Positions 1 to 12,222 of a stretch of DNA of 64,000 nt are shown here, piece after piece. The translations under genes and the position numbers were made by a program. Source of the DNA: Paramecium sonneborni (Eukaryota; Ciliophora; Oligohymenophorea; Peniculida; Parameciidae); the NCBI GenBank assembly GCA_905182985.1, contig CAJJDN010000021.1, positions 186,001 to 250,000 on the forward strand, in the 5' to 3' direction. Each line of letters begins with the position of its first letter. Position 1 is the first letter of the stretch. Below the pieces are notes generated by a model, which saw nothing but the letters and a program-made list of their open reading frames with translations, did not search any database and had not been told where the DNA came from.

Positions 1-67
1 ATTCTCTTACTCCAGCACAAACCCCATCACACAAATATTCGTTATAAAAAATGCAATTCTTGTCCAT
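1..67 (-). CDS. Partial gene cut by the left window edge
   Basis: An open reading frame on the minus strand starts with ATG at 67 and runs off the left edge after 22 codons. It includes two cysteines in a CDGVC context. Nothing in these few residues identifies a family. It would be divergent from the ubiquitin protease at 860. The frame is short enough to be chance, since only TGA stops translation here, so the call is tentative. Confidence 0.35.
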   Translation of the reverse strand, partial: MDKNCIFYNEYLCDGVCAGVRE

Positions 68-859
68 TATGGTTACCACTAAACAACTACATATTAAATG
101 ATGAGATAAAGTAACATTGTAAGTTTGTAATAAAATAGAAAATCAATATTCTCAATTAAAGAATACATGACTCTAATAAATAAAGTAACTATTAATCCAA
201 AAGACACTAATTTGAAAATAGCTGATCTCGAATTTGATAATTGAAACTGCTAGTATTAGTTCTCTATTTTAGGATCTATGAACCCTAAATGAAATTAATT
301 CATTAATATGAATATATTATATTGAATATTTTGCTTAGAATAATAGGATTAATTTGATATAATTATGTGTTTTAAAAATGAAAATGATTAATTAAGGAAT
401 AATTTAGAGCAAAATTATATTGTACTTGCTCTAAAAAAAATTTAAGATTAATTAAGTTTCAAAGATTATTTTCTCAAGAAAAGCTAAAATTTATATTTAT
501 ATAAATAATAAAATAAATATATCTGCTGAAGATAAATTTATCTTATTTTTGAGGTTTTTCTAAATAAAAATAATTAAATGAAAATTGATGCAAATGTGAG
601 CTATATAAATTTTCATGAACCTAAAAGTGAGATATATAACTTAAATTCTTATTTTATATTATTTAAATCCAATAAAATTAAAAAGACTGATTGCTTTAGG
701 TAAATGAAATAAAAATAAATAAGATGATAAAATAATTTTTTAATCATTAAATGCTGTCATAAGAAAAAAAAGTATAATAATTGTTAATTTAAATAATGAT
801 AAAAATATTGATATTTATTTTTTAATAAAAATAAAATAAGAATAAAAATTTCTTATTAA
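68..859. other. AT-rich intergenic stretch
   Basis: No convincing gene is visible. The only ATG-initiated frame of note is a 49-codon reading at about 578-727, low in complexity and without recognisable motifs. The stretch probably holds the promoters of the two divergent genes on either side. Confidence 0.5.
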
Positions 860-2265
860 ATGGCCTCTTAAAAAAAATAAAAGAAACAAATAAAAAATTA
901 ATTAAGTAGAAAAAAGAGTATAAGGACAAATATTCGAAAAACAAAGAGTGATTAATTGGTTTAATATGTGAAGAAGTTTTAGAATCAATTTAAGTTAAAT
1001 TAATTAGATTAAGATAACAAAGAGATTATACCTTCATATTAGAGTATTCCAACAAGTTATTAGTTGAAGGGGAAAAAGAAATTTCAGAAGAAAGAAGCAG
1101 TGAAAGGACTAGTAGGATTAAAAAACTTGGGAAACAAATGTTATATGAATGCGTCGATCTAATTACTTAGTAATTTGTAGCCATTGTCGGATTATTTTAT
1201 TGAAGTAAATTTTGGATGAGCAAAAAAAGGATTTCCAATTAACAGAGATTAATCGAAAGAATCCAATCTCCACGTAAGGTTTAGCAACAGTGGCATTTGC
1301 AAATTTGATAAAGAGTATTTGGCAAATGGATATTCAGAAACTAACAGTGAAAGGAACACCAATAATAATTCCGGAAGAATTTAATAAAATAATAGGGTAT
1401 TGCAACAAATCATTTTCAGATAATAGTTAATAAGATGCTTAAGTATAGATATGCATTAATATATGAGGAGTTTCTGATGTATTTACTTGATATGATTCAC
1501 GAAGATTTAAATAGAGTGACATTTCCAATAAAGAGTGTATAATTGAGAGAATATTTGGGAGATTGTAATTAGAGAGAGTTAGAGAGATAAGCAGCAGAAA
1601 CATGGGGTGATTATTTATAAAGAAGCAAATCAATAATAGTAGATTTAATGTAAGGATAATTTAAGAATTCATTAAAATGTTTGAGTTGTGATAAGTACAC
1701 TTATAAATTTGAGCCATTAATGTATTTAAGTGTTCCAATTCCAGAATAAGAGGAATGTTAATTAATTGAATGTATAAAGGAATATGTAAAAGAAGAGCAA
1801 TTGACAAATGGGAATTAATGGTTTTGTGAGAATTGTAATAAGTTGGTAGATGCAATAAAAAAGATAGATCTATGGAAACTTCCAACAATTCTAATAATCC
1901 ACTTAAAGAGGTTCAAATTTGTTGAGAATGGTATTAAAAAGATTGAATAAGCAATTAATTTTCCTTTAGAGAGTTTGAATTTAAGTTAATGTTTACCAAA
2001 ACTATAAAAAGAAAAGCCTATATATGAATTATTAGGAGTTGTTTGTCATACAGGAACAAGTGATAGAGGACACTATTACACTTATGCAAGAAGTAAAGAG
2101 AATTTTAATTGGTATTTGTTTAATGATAGGTAAGTAAAGCAAATAAATGTAACTGAAATACCTTAAGAAGATGCTTATCTTTTAATGTATGGCAAAAGCA
2201 CTATTCCATTAATCAAACGTTAAACTATATCATTTCCTGAAAATTGGCCTCATGTAATAAAATGA
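860..2265 (+). CDS. Ubiquitin carboxyl-terminal hydrolase (USP family, peptidase C19)
   Basis: Cysteine protease expected to remove ubiquitin from proteins. After two 25-nt introns are removed (1205-1229 and 1443-1467) the product is 451 residues. A basic N-terminal region of about 80 residues precedes the Cys box (NLGNKCYMNAS), then QQDAQEFLMYLLD, two CxxC pairs typical of the USP fingers subdomain (CLSC and CENC), HLKRF, and the His box GHYYTYAR followed by the Asn-Asp pair (FND). The catalytic Cys and His are present. The residue before the catalytic Cys is Lys where Thr is usual (GNTC). The second intron falls inside the conserved DAQEF motif, and the protein only reads correctly when it is removed. 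The gene ends 24 bp from the convergent neighbour. Family call is secure; the substrate is unknown. Confidence 0.93.
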
Positions 2266-2289
2266 ATCAATTCAATATTTTAATTATAA

Positions 2290-4663
2290 TCAATAACTCA
2301 TGAGTTCTACATCAAAAATATCTACATCTGTTCTAGTTTCATGATTTACTATCCCAATCATAATGTTAAATCTACCATTCTATGGATTCTCAGTCACTCT
2401 TAATATATTCACTTTTGGTCCAACATCAAAATATTTTAATGTAGTATACTCTTAACTCTCTGCAATCATTTTCCCTTTTATAATACTATGATTAATTGGT
2501 TTTAAAAAATCTTCTAAGTCTTTTTCCCATAATTTTATATTCTTATCATAAATCAAATAAATCTTACTTAACTCATTGCCCTTCTCACTTCCCATAATTA
2601 TAATTTATTATTTTCACCAACTGCTAATACCCAAATTTTACTCATTTTCTTTCTGGGTTCCAAAATTATTAAATCTTTAACTGAATTTTAAACTCCCAAA
2701 TCTCTAAAATTTGATATACTACCTTCTTCTACCAAAGACAATTTAGAATCATCTTTCATCATCCTTAAAAATCTTAATCCTTATTCTTTCTAATCTCCTC
2801 CATGGTATTCTTTTCTTAATATAATTCAATTTTATACTGTTCTCCACAAACAAAATGAATTAATTTTAATGTACTTTTATCATCATTTAATGCATCTGTA
2901 CTTATAATCTAAAATGTATTATTAGCTAACATTTTGACTTATGATACATTATGCACCACTCTTTCAGAATTTATACTATTAATCATATGTAATCTGCTTT
3001 TATCTTATGAAAATGTCATAAACAATTTCCCTGCTTCTACAACACTAATACCTTACACTGGCTTTTCATATAGAAAATTCAAAACTATTAAATTTATTCT
3101 AAATACCATGCAAAGCCTAAGGATTCTATACATGATATATTGCCACACTACCAGTAGAATATCCGGCTACAAAAAACTCCCCTGAATATAATTCTGCAAA
3201 ACAAGTAGCCGCAGATGATCCATCAGGCTTATGAAATTAACCTGCTGGCTAAGAATTTATTGTATATCGACCTTCATTTCTAAAAATCTGCAATTAATAT
3301 GACAATAACTATCCAGAATCATAATATTGACCTACTACCAAAGTTATCTCACTTTCAGCTGATGTATTTGTATATAAAAGGGGCTTACTCATTGCTAATA
3401 AGCATTTCACTCCCTATTAACTTTTTGTATCGATCTTTTAAATTATTTTCTTATCCTATATCCTATAAATCTCAATATATGGATTAAATCGAGCTCTATA
3501 CTAATTTATATAAAATACGCTATTGCTATTAATTCTGAATTTAATGGAACAAAACAACTAACTTCAGATTATGTAGATTTTACACTTCCTAATTTTAGTA
3601 TTGAACAATTACTCAAAGTCTCAAATAGCATACCCAATATACATTTCTATCTAGAAGGATCTATTATTGTATTTTGAGATTCTTTATGGAAATAATCATT
3701 TAAAGTTGGAATAGCAGAAGTGTTTAATTTTACAATTTACTCTTATTCTTTTTTTTAAGGAATTGGAGGAGGAATTCCCTTGAAAATACTAAAAGCTCCA
3801 TCTACTTTAAATTGCTTTTTAAATTTTTCATCAAACTCCTATAATTATGCTAATTCAAATTTAGGTATTCTCGGTGATAATTTATTCAAATCAACCTCTA
3901 ATGCTAAATAATCTTGAGATTTCTTTAAAACTGCTTATAATTTTTAAGCCACATTCTACATTATATCTATATAATCCTAAGTCATTTCAAATGCTTTTTC
4001 TTGCTCATTTATGATGATATTTCCATATTCTTATTTGAGTTTCTCCTCTAATCTAGTTGGTTTACTTTAATTTAAAATATAATAATCATTAGAAACTGTT
4101 TTCTTTGGTTCTTAGTTTTAAAAAGAGACTCCTTTAATTCCTTCTCTCACAAATTTTTCAAATTTATCTTTAGGTATATGTTTCTTGTAAATTAATGAGT
4201 GAGCAATTATATGACTTTTTATTATAGTGGTTTCGAATGAATTTTCAAAACTTGTAAAATATTTATGCAAAGAAGCTACTATTATTGACATGTGTTCTAT
4301 GATGCTATTTAAATAATCTCTCAATATTGATATAACAACATCTCTATATAGGTTACACTTTTTTCTTTACTCTTCTAATATAATTTTTCGACTAGAAAGT
4401 TGATTTATCAATTATGAAACAAATGTATGTAAAGGATACACTGAGTTTGGATGAAATCTATGTTTTTGATATTGGCATCTAACACAACAAAGTCCTTTAT
4501 ACTTACATTCAGAATCTAAACAAACCTAATCCAAAGCATTTCCCTAATGACCAGGTTCTTCACAATCAAAAAAAGGCAACATCGATTGAATTTCATGATC
4601 TGATATTTTTTTTCCCAAAAAAGCAAAGTAATCTGCAGCATAAAGTAAATTTTCTTCAGTCAT
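2290..4663 (-). CDS. B-box-like zinc finger, coiled-coil and WD40-like repeat protein
   Basis: Predicted 759 residues after removal of four introns of 22-26 nt. Residues 1-80 hold a Cys/His cluster (CEEPGH, then VCLDSECKYKGLCC, then CQ and H-x2-FH) that resembles a B-box zinc finger. A predicted helical, Gln/Lys/Glu-rich middle follows. The C-terminal half contains repeated beta-strand segments with WD40-like character, such as YIEIYRIQDKK, GSVAIY and NKLQLWEV. Proteins with a B-box followed by a propeller are common in oligohymenophorean ciliates, so a scaffold or ubiquitin-ligase-adaptor role is possible, but no RING domain is visible. It is convergent with the ubiquitin protease and divergent from the K+ channel at 5053. 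Confidence 0.8.
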
Positions 4664-5052
4664 CTGTTTATAATTAAAAAAATAATATAAGAATATAATA
4701 TACAATTTAAAATATAATTCATAAAATTTTTGATCTCATCTTAATAATTGAAAAGTATAACTGTTGTATGTATGCATGCTATTCTTTTTTATAGATTTAG
4801 ATCCATAATATTTGTAAAATATTTAAATATTGTAGAAAATTAAGATCTTAAATGTGAACTTACCAATTAATCTAATATATAATGTATTATAAAAAATTGA
4901 TTTTCTTTAAAATATTTCAAATATCTGATTATCAATTAATTGGTTTGCTTAATCAAATTCTTAAAGTAAAATTCAATAAATCTAATATACTTAAATTAGT
5001 ATTACTTAATATAAATAATGGCTTCTATAAAATGATAATAATTATATATTTA
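4664..5052. other. Divergent intergenic region
   Basis: AT-rich sequence between two divergent genes; it must contain both promoters. An in-frame ATG upstream of the K+ channel exists at 4882, but the intervening codons are low-complexity and hydrophobic, so I treat this part as non-coding. Confidence 0.5.
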
Positions 5053-8000
5053 ATGAGTATTTCAAACGAGAATGGTCAGAACTCATTTAGTTTGTAAGAT
5101 GAGTTCTTCTAAGGTCCAAACGCAGAAATGATTTCAGGTAGAGTAATACTTGGGAGTGGGGAATCCAATAGAAATGCCCCTGAAAGTTGGAATTCGTTAT
5201 CAGTTCCTGAATAGCATAAATTAGCAGATATCAGTTAATAATCAATTAATGTGATGCCTATAGATATGCATAAATCAATGAAGAATATGAGAAAATCTGA
5301 ATATTAATCTGCTTATGCAATAGAAGATGAAGTAGAAGTAGGAGGAAAACCATAATTTCTTAAGTTAATTATTGCAAAAAGCTTTTAAAATAATTTTATT
5401 AACAATCTTTGGAATAGATCTTATTTAAGGAAGCTTCATTAACTTTCTTTTTATCAAATATAAGCACTTGATGATTTGTAATTAGAAAATGAAGCATATT
5501 TACATAATGAAAAGAGAACTTTAACAAAATGGGAAGCTTTCAAGAGATTTTTTTCATACATTGAGGTATTTACTCCATACAGTTAATTAATATTTATTTG
5601 GGGACTATTTTAAATTTTAACATATTTGTTAATATTTTTTTGGCTACCATATAAAATTTCATTCAAATTGGAATCAATAGGGGATTTTTTGGGAGTAAAT
5701 TCATACAAGTAATCGTTGGAAATAGTTTTTCTAACAATTTTGAGTTTAGATGTTTTTGTTGGTCTGAACTTAGCATTTATACATAAGGGTATAATAATTC
5801 GAAATAGAAAACGAATATTGATAAATTATTTTAGATAGTATGCATTTGTTGATTTGGTATAAAGTGTTTAATATATAAGGATTTAAGGTTTCGCTGAGTA
5901 CTGTGACTGTATAATTCTTTATTCTCACAAACGATGACGAATCTAACTAAATGCTGATAATATAAATAGTTTTATGTGCAATATTTTATGTACTTCGATT
6001 AACAAAAATCAATAAGATTTTGGCTTAAATATAAGAGTAAATGATGTTGTTATAAATAGATTTTTCAATTTGTATGGGTCTTTAAATGATTTGGTTGGTT
6101 TGTTAAAGTTAACAATGATGATTGTATTTATAGCCCATATATGTGCTTGTGTGTGGCATGGTCTTGCATTTTATAATGAAGGTTATTCTTGGTTGGATGA
6201 ATATGATCTAAGAGATAAGGGGAATGCATCTAAATACAATAAAGCATTTTATTGGGCTACAATGACAATGACTACAGTAGGTTATGGTGATATAACTGCT
6301 AAAAATAATATAGAATTATTGATGAATAATCTGACAATGTTGATAGCATCAATAGTGTTTGCATATTCAGTAAATAGTATAGGAATATTTGTATCAAATA
6401 TGTATAAAGGTGCAATGGAATATAGTAGGAGTGTGACACTAATAAATACATTTATGTCGAAAAATAAGATTTAGTTTGAATTATAAACAAGAATTAGAAG
6501 TTATTTAGAATATATTTGGTAAGAGGAGTAAAACATGAATGATGAAGAAGTGTCGTCATTAATTTGTAAATTGAGTAGTAATTTGTAAGAGGAATTATAA
6601 TATTAATTAAGGGGAAATATTTTAAGTAGTTGCAAAGTGATGGTAAAGACTTTCTCTGAAAAAATGATAAAAACTTTATTGGGATAAATGGAAGAATAAA
6701 GTTTTTCACCAGAAGAGCGAATTATTACTCTAAATTAATTAGATGATTCTTCATTGTACATTATTACAAAAGGAGAGGTAGAAATAATATTCGAAGGATT
6801 TAATAATTTAAATGAAAGAATTTAGAGGAATAGTTTAAAATTTCTTTATTAAGGTGATTATTTTGGAGAATTCTCTTTTTTTACTGGTTAATTAAGAAAA
6901 GCAACAGCTATTTCAAGAGCATTTACTAAAGTTTTTAAAATAAAGAGAGAGAACTTTATTAAGATATTATAATCATATCCAAATGATTATGAAAAATACT
7001 GTTAACTAAATCATACACTTTTGCATTAAGATTATAGTGCTCTTTAAGTAACTTGTTATAGTTGTTAGAGTAATTAACATTTAATTGATAAGTGCAATTA
7101 TTTACATTATTGTCCTGATAGAGAAGGTATACTAAAAAAAGAATTGTATCCTTATGATTAGGCAAGGAATAAAAAGATAGGAAGATAGAATAGGGATAAA
7201 GAAATTAGTCCTTGGTTGATGACTAAAAGTTTGGTTATGAAAGCTAAGGAAATTTAATAGGAATAATAATATTTAGCAAGTAGGGGAACTGATTTTGAAG
7301 AGTATGAATAACACTCAAATTTAATGAATGATGTTTATGAAGATGAAAGTAATGTTATAATAATATTGATAAGTTGAAATTGATGTGCCATCATCTTTGA
7401 ATTAAAGAAGTAACTCTAGATCGTTTAGTAAGATTAGTTAGAAACTGCATTAATAAACTACAATAACAGATAATGATGAAGATGATTCTAAAAATTACTC
7501 TAGAAAACCAGTAAATCCTAGGGCCACTCTATAAACAGCTGGATTTGGTGGAGGGATGAGAGAAAGTATTAGAGTTGATTAAATGAGAGATGATGAATAT
7601 TAAGATATTTCAGAAGAAGAATCAGAAGAAGAGAAGGATTAAGTATTAATGCAATTACCATTACCTGTAAAACAAAATTAAGAAGTTCACAGAATTCAAT
7701 AATAAAAAATTACTTTTACAAGAAAAGATTCTTCAGAAGAAATCATTCCTCGTTAATCATCACTTAGATCTCATACTTATACTTAAAAAGGAAGATAATC
7801 TTAAACAATCAAAAGAACTTTGACTCCAGAAAAAATATTTCCACCTACAGCATCAGATTTAGATGTTAGAAATCAATAAAAAAGAGCTACTTAAAAAAGA
7901 TAATCTAATACAAATAGAACTTTTACAAGGAATCAAGGAAGGGAAATGACAAATGATGTTAATCATACTTCCATTGTTGATAATCAGACATACAATCCAC

Positions 8001-8385
8001 ATATTACCAATTCCATTTTTTATGACTTTGATAAAATGCAAATCTACGTGTATTATTTTCCTCTCAACAATTATGATATTATTATTAAAAGGTAAAATCT
8101 TATCATTTTATTTTTCTTAGATATGCTAGATTACAAAAGTTTTTTGGAAAGAAACGACTTTACCCTGAATTCTCAAAATATTCATTTTTCTTTTTAACAA
8201 TTAAAAAAGGATGGAAACTTAGAAAATTAGGAGATAAAATTACTGGATTTAAATATGCTGAATCTTTAAAAAAGCCCTTCACCAAGACATTTCAGAGTAT
8301 TAAAACAGTCAAAAAAATGGTTCATAACACCACTGGAAATGGAGGAGGAGGGACCTCTCCTTTAAGATTATAGTCTTTTAAATGA
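5053..8385 (+). CDS. Cyclic-nucleotide-gated type (CNBD) K+ channel with CCHC zinc knuckle
   Basis: Predicted 1,074 residues after four introns (31, 23, 25 and 29 nt). Architecture: cytosolic N-terminus, six membrane segments from about residue 165 with a basic S4-like stretch (VLRLTKINK), a pore with the K+ selectivity filter TVGYGD near residue 390, a helical linker, and a cyclic-nucleotide-binding-like domain at about 530-620 (GDYFGEFSFF). Right after it comes a CCHC zinc knuckle (CYSCQSNQHLIDKC, encoded at about 7053-7094), then a long Ser/Gln/acidic tail. The membrane frame is restored only by removing two introns near 5870 and 6035. I chose the start at 5053 over the in-frame ATG at 4882 because the extra residues look non-coding. 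Whether cyclic nucleotide binds is uncertain, because the phosphate-binding cassette is weak. Confidence 0.92.
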
Positions 8386-8423
8386 AATTATAATTTTATC
8401 CTTTTTATTCATATAATTATTTA

Positions 8424-9627
8424 TCAAATCCCTATTATCATTCTCATCAATTCATATTCCTCAATTAATTCTCTATGGCTTATTTGATAACCACATAATA
8501 TATTATACAACAGACAACTTATAGTTGTAATAAGATCAGGAAATTGAAAAGTAAAATCATTAATAAGACTATACAATTGTTTATTGCCTTTAATTTATAT
8601 TAATGCTTAATCCATATTGTATCTAGATTCTTCTCTCAAGGCCAATTAAAATGGAATAGTATGAATATTTGTAATTTGCATCTCAATTCTTTACAATACT
8701 ATAAACAAGTAGTAAACAAATATCACTGATAAATGATGTGGCAGATCACTAGTTTCTGACTTATTTTTGAACCAATCCTAAAGATTTGATTTTGAGTATT
8801 GATTTTAAATGTCATAATCTAATTATTTAGTTATTATTGCAAATCCTCTAGTCATATTATTGTCCTTGTCTATTGGAGCAATCGAATTATATAGTAAATC
8901 AAAATCACACCATTAAGGAGGGTACTTGAATCTTATATTGGTATTTCACATACCTTGCAACATCAAAGAGCATTACTTTTCTTTCTTTTAAATGGACTCC
9001 TCCAATAGGAGAAAAATGGCCTTCACCTGTTTGTCCCATAATTTTTCTGCTATTATTTACTACCATAAAGAGTCTGTCCATTCTAGATGTTGCTTCCAAA
9101 CATATATTAAATGTTGAAACAGATGCTATTTTATATTAATTTTGAATTCGTGTACATTATTCTTAACAATCATAAAAACTTGACTTAAACAATACACTCT
9201 TACTTTTTTTATTCATACTATTGTTAATATAAATTTGGATGATAGAATGTTTGAATAGCAACCTTATTGTGCTTAGAAATATGTGAAAATGCATCTAAGT
9301 CTATACCATTTTCTAAATGTTCTTTTTTTAAACCATGTAAATTCTCTTCTGTGTACCATTTCCAAATTCTATTATTACATTATTTTAATACCCCTTCCAT
9401 TAAACTCCTGGATCAATTTTAAGTGCATTTAAAACCATGACAAGTGTTGTTGATCCACATGTAGTTGGATGCAATTAAGTTATAAATTACTCAGCTAGGG
9501 GAAAATAGCATTCCATTGTATTCTACTCTAAAGCTTCTTTGAAAAGTCTTTTCCCTTCTTTTGAAGAAAATGCTATCAAATTTGAAGGCATTTATCTCAT
9601 ATATACTAATTGTTTGAGATTTTGCAT
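8424..9627 (-). CDS. PCS: Phytochelatin synthase (glutathione gamma-glutamylcysteinyltransferase)
   Basis: Enzyme family that makes phytochelatins from glutathione for cadmium, zinc and arsenic detoxification. Predicted 378 residues with three introns (22, 22 and 23 nt). The order of conserved blocks matches the plant/yeast family: EGKRLFKEAL and TMECYF, the catalytic Cys region (PTTCGSTTLVMVLNALKIDP, Cys57), WKGIWKWYTEE, the His box TGEGHFSPIGG (His189), the Asp box MLFDVARFKYPP (Asp207), and RGFAIITK. All three triad residues are present. The variable C-terminal part is Cys-poor, with only a CLLYNILC segment near the end. The stop is 38 bp from the convergent channel stop at 8385. The start chosen (9627) lies only 14 bp after the upstream channel's stop; Met10 at 9600 is an alternative start. 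Confidence 0.93.
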
Positions 9628-9641
9628 TTATAATATAATTT

Positions 9642-12169
9642 TCAATTATCTTAATTTAGTTTTTCTAAGAATTAAGTGGGCCCTCCATATTTTTCAATTA
9701 GTTTTTCAAAATACACGGCTCGTTCAGCTGACATAGATCTAATTTTTGATTTTTTAAAGTTAGATTTAATTGAGTGATATTGACTTCTAATACTTCGTTC
9801 TTGAGCTTATTATTATAAATTGAGAATATTTTCTACTCTTTCATTGTAATTTTTCATAATTTCATCTATGTTGAATTGAGTAAAAAACGCAGTCATGATA
9901 TACATTCTTTCAAATTCATCTTAATGTTGGTTTTTAACTTCTTTTTGATTCTCTATTACTTCAAAACCTTCTTAAGTAGGTTCTTCTTCGTTTCGCCTAA
10001 ATTAATATATTAAATTACTATTAAAGTTTAATTAATCGATCATCATCCCCCTCTTCCTGTGCAGAATAAACTTATTTAATTTCATTAGCAACTTCATTGG
10101 TAAGAGCAAAACAACCTCTTGAATTGTATCTGATTTTTTCATGCCTTTTGAATTCCTTAGTAAATTTATATTATTTTTGCTATAATTCAATAATTAATTC
10201 TTATTTTCTATCATACTTAGTTACAAAATGTAATTTTGGACAAGTAGAAGAAAAATGATTCATTTATTAACAACCAAAACATGGTAAACCAAGAGGAGAA
10301 TAGTCTTCATTTAATTCAATAATATGTTTGTTCATTTGAAAAAATTGATTTTACGTTTAGTATTTTTTCAAAATTTCAGTGAATTTTTTTTTTTTCAATT
10401 TTTAAACATAAACAAAATCAAGTGTGTATGCTGATGCACTTCTTGATTTATTACTAAAGAATCCTAGTTCTCCAAATGTAGCACCTTTATCTAAGGTTTT
10501 GAGCCAAGTAAATGTTTTTTAAATGCAAAGCATAACCTACCCTTAATTAAGAAAATATAAACATCTCTCTTCTATATTCTATCCATTTTCTTATTCGATT
10601 GGATCATCCCCTTCTAAGAATATACATTCTTCAGGACCAAAGATTTATTCTTCTAATTCGAAAGGTAATTGTAACAGCAGTTCTCTTTCAAATTTATTTT
10701 ATTTGAAAACCTTTGAATTATTGATCAAATCTGTATTGACAGCAGCTAGTACTTCAACTCTTAAAGAGTATGATAATACATCCAAAGCCTCTTTTTCATT
10801 TACTTAAGTGGATTCTTTTTCATATTTATATTCAAGATATTTTCTTACTCTGGCTTATAAATCTTTAGGAATATCATTAGATTTTAAAAATTGATTAGCT
10901 TAACCCATTTTTTATCTAATCAACTTTTCATTGTAATCCATAGAAACAAATATTCCACCAATACTGTTCATAATATAAGCAAAAATACAGCAAGCTAATA
11001 ACATAACAACTATTCCAAATATCTTTTCTACTGATGTTACTGGAGTGATATCTCCATAACCTACTGTAGTCATAGTAGCTGTTGCCCAATAAACTGATGC
11101 TATATACTTAACATACCATTCACTATCTTACAAACCTTAAGCTGTCAACCAACTGTCACTGTCAGAGGAGTTTTCCTAATCAGCTATGAAATGCCATATA
11201 CAAGCTAACCAATGTGCTACAAAAAGCATTATAAATGTTAATTTTAACACCTTATAAAGTGATACCATAGAATTTAAAAAATCAACATAATCTTCAAATT
11301 TAGAGAATATTTTTTTTAATTTTAATACCCTAAGTAATCTTACAACTTTTATAAATCTAAAAAATTTTAAAATTCTGAATAATTTAAATGAATTAGCAAA
11401 TTATTGTTAATTTGGTTAATTCTAACCATTTAATTATTATGTTTCGTCAATTTCATCAGATTATATTATTTCTGCTGTTGAGGCATTAATGATAATATCA
11501 AAAGGAAAAGTCGAAACTAAGATTAATTAATTTAATACTCAAATCTATCCAAAACCAAGCCATTAAATAATTTTTGGCGATAAGTTTGCGATCAATTATG
11601 TACTAACCCTTAAGCTAATATGAAGTATTAAAATTAATGAGAATATCTAAACTAAATATAGCTATAGAGGCATAATTAAAGTAATCAAAAAATTCTGATT
11701 CAATTGTAAAACTAATATCTAATGGTAAAATTAAAATAGCAAAAAAAATAAGCAACATAGTGAACATATCCCACGTTATTCTAAATCTGTCTTCTGGTTT
11801 TAATACTTATATATTAAATTTTATTTTTTTTTCTTTTGGTTTTTTCACTATATAAATTGTATGTCTTTTTAAACCATGTTCCATTACGGTTTACAATTTT
11901 TTATTTACTTCTGACCTTAATGAAGTAATTTAATTCTATTCTTCATAATGACCATTGTCATTAGCAAGATCATTCAAAATGTTTAACTACCTTTCATCAA
12001 ATAGCTAATTTATATCTTCTAACTCTTCCTCTCTTTCATTTTGTTGAAACTTTCTATAAATTAATGCTTTCTTTAAATCACATGCTTTTGCTGTTAACAT
12101 CCGCTCTTCTTCTTCTTATTAAGCTGAATGATCTTTATTATCTTCCAAAATAATAGAAGATTGATTCAT
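9642..12169 (-). CDS. Cyclic-nucleotide-gated type (CNBD) K+ channel with CCHC zinc knuckle
   Basis: Predicted 827 residues after two 22-nt introns. Acidic/helical N-terminus, then S1-S6: S1 begins RITWDMFTMLLIFFAILILP, S4 is strongly basic (ILKFFRFIKVVRLLRVLKLK), and the pore helix and filter read YWATATMTTVGYGDI. A C-linker and a cyclic-nucleotide-binding domain follow (ERCLYFLNQG, GATFGELGFF, SRSASAY). A CCHC knuckle CFGCQQMNHFSSTC (plus strand about 10240-10281) comes directly after, in the same place as in the channel at 5053, then an acidic coiled tail. The organisation is closer to animal/plant EAG/HCN-type channels than to prokaryotic ones. The two channel genes flank the phytochelatin synthase but differ in sequence, so they are not a recent duplication. 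Confidence 0.94.
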
Positions 12170-12222
12170 TCTTTTATAAAAATTATTAATTCATTTTTTA
12201 TAAAAATAATAATAATAATGTC

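Noticed and set aside
578..727. 49-codon plus-strand ORF
   Set aside because: Short and low-complexity; with only TGA as a stop such frames arise often by chance.
4882..5052. N-terminal extension of the K+ channel from an upstream ATG
   Set aside because: The 57 extra residues are Ile/Leu/Asn-rich low-complexity sequence typical of untranslated AT-rich DNA.
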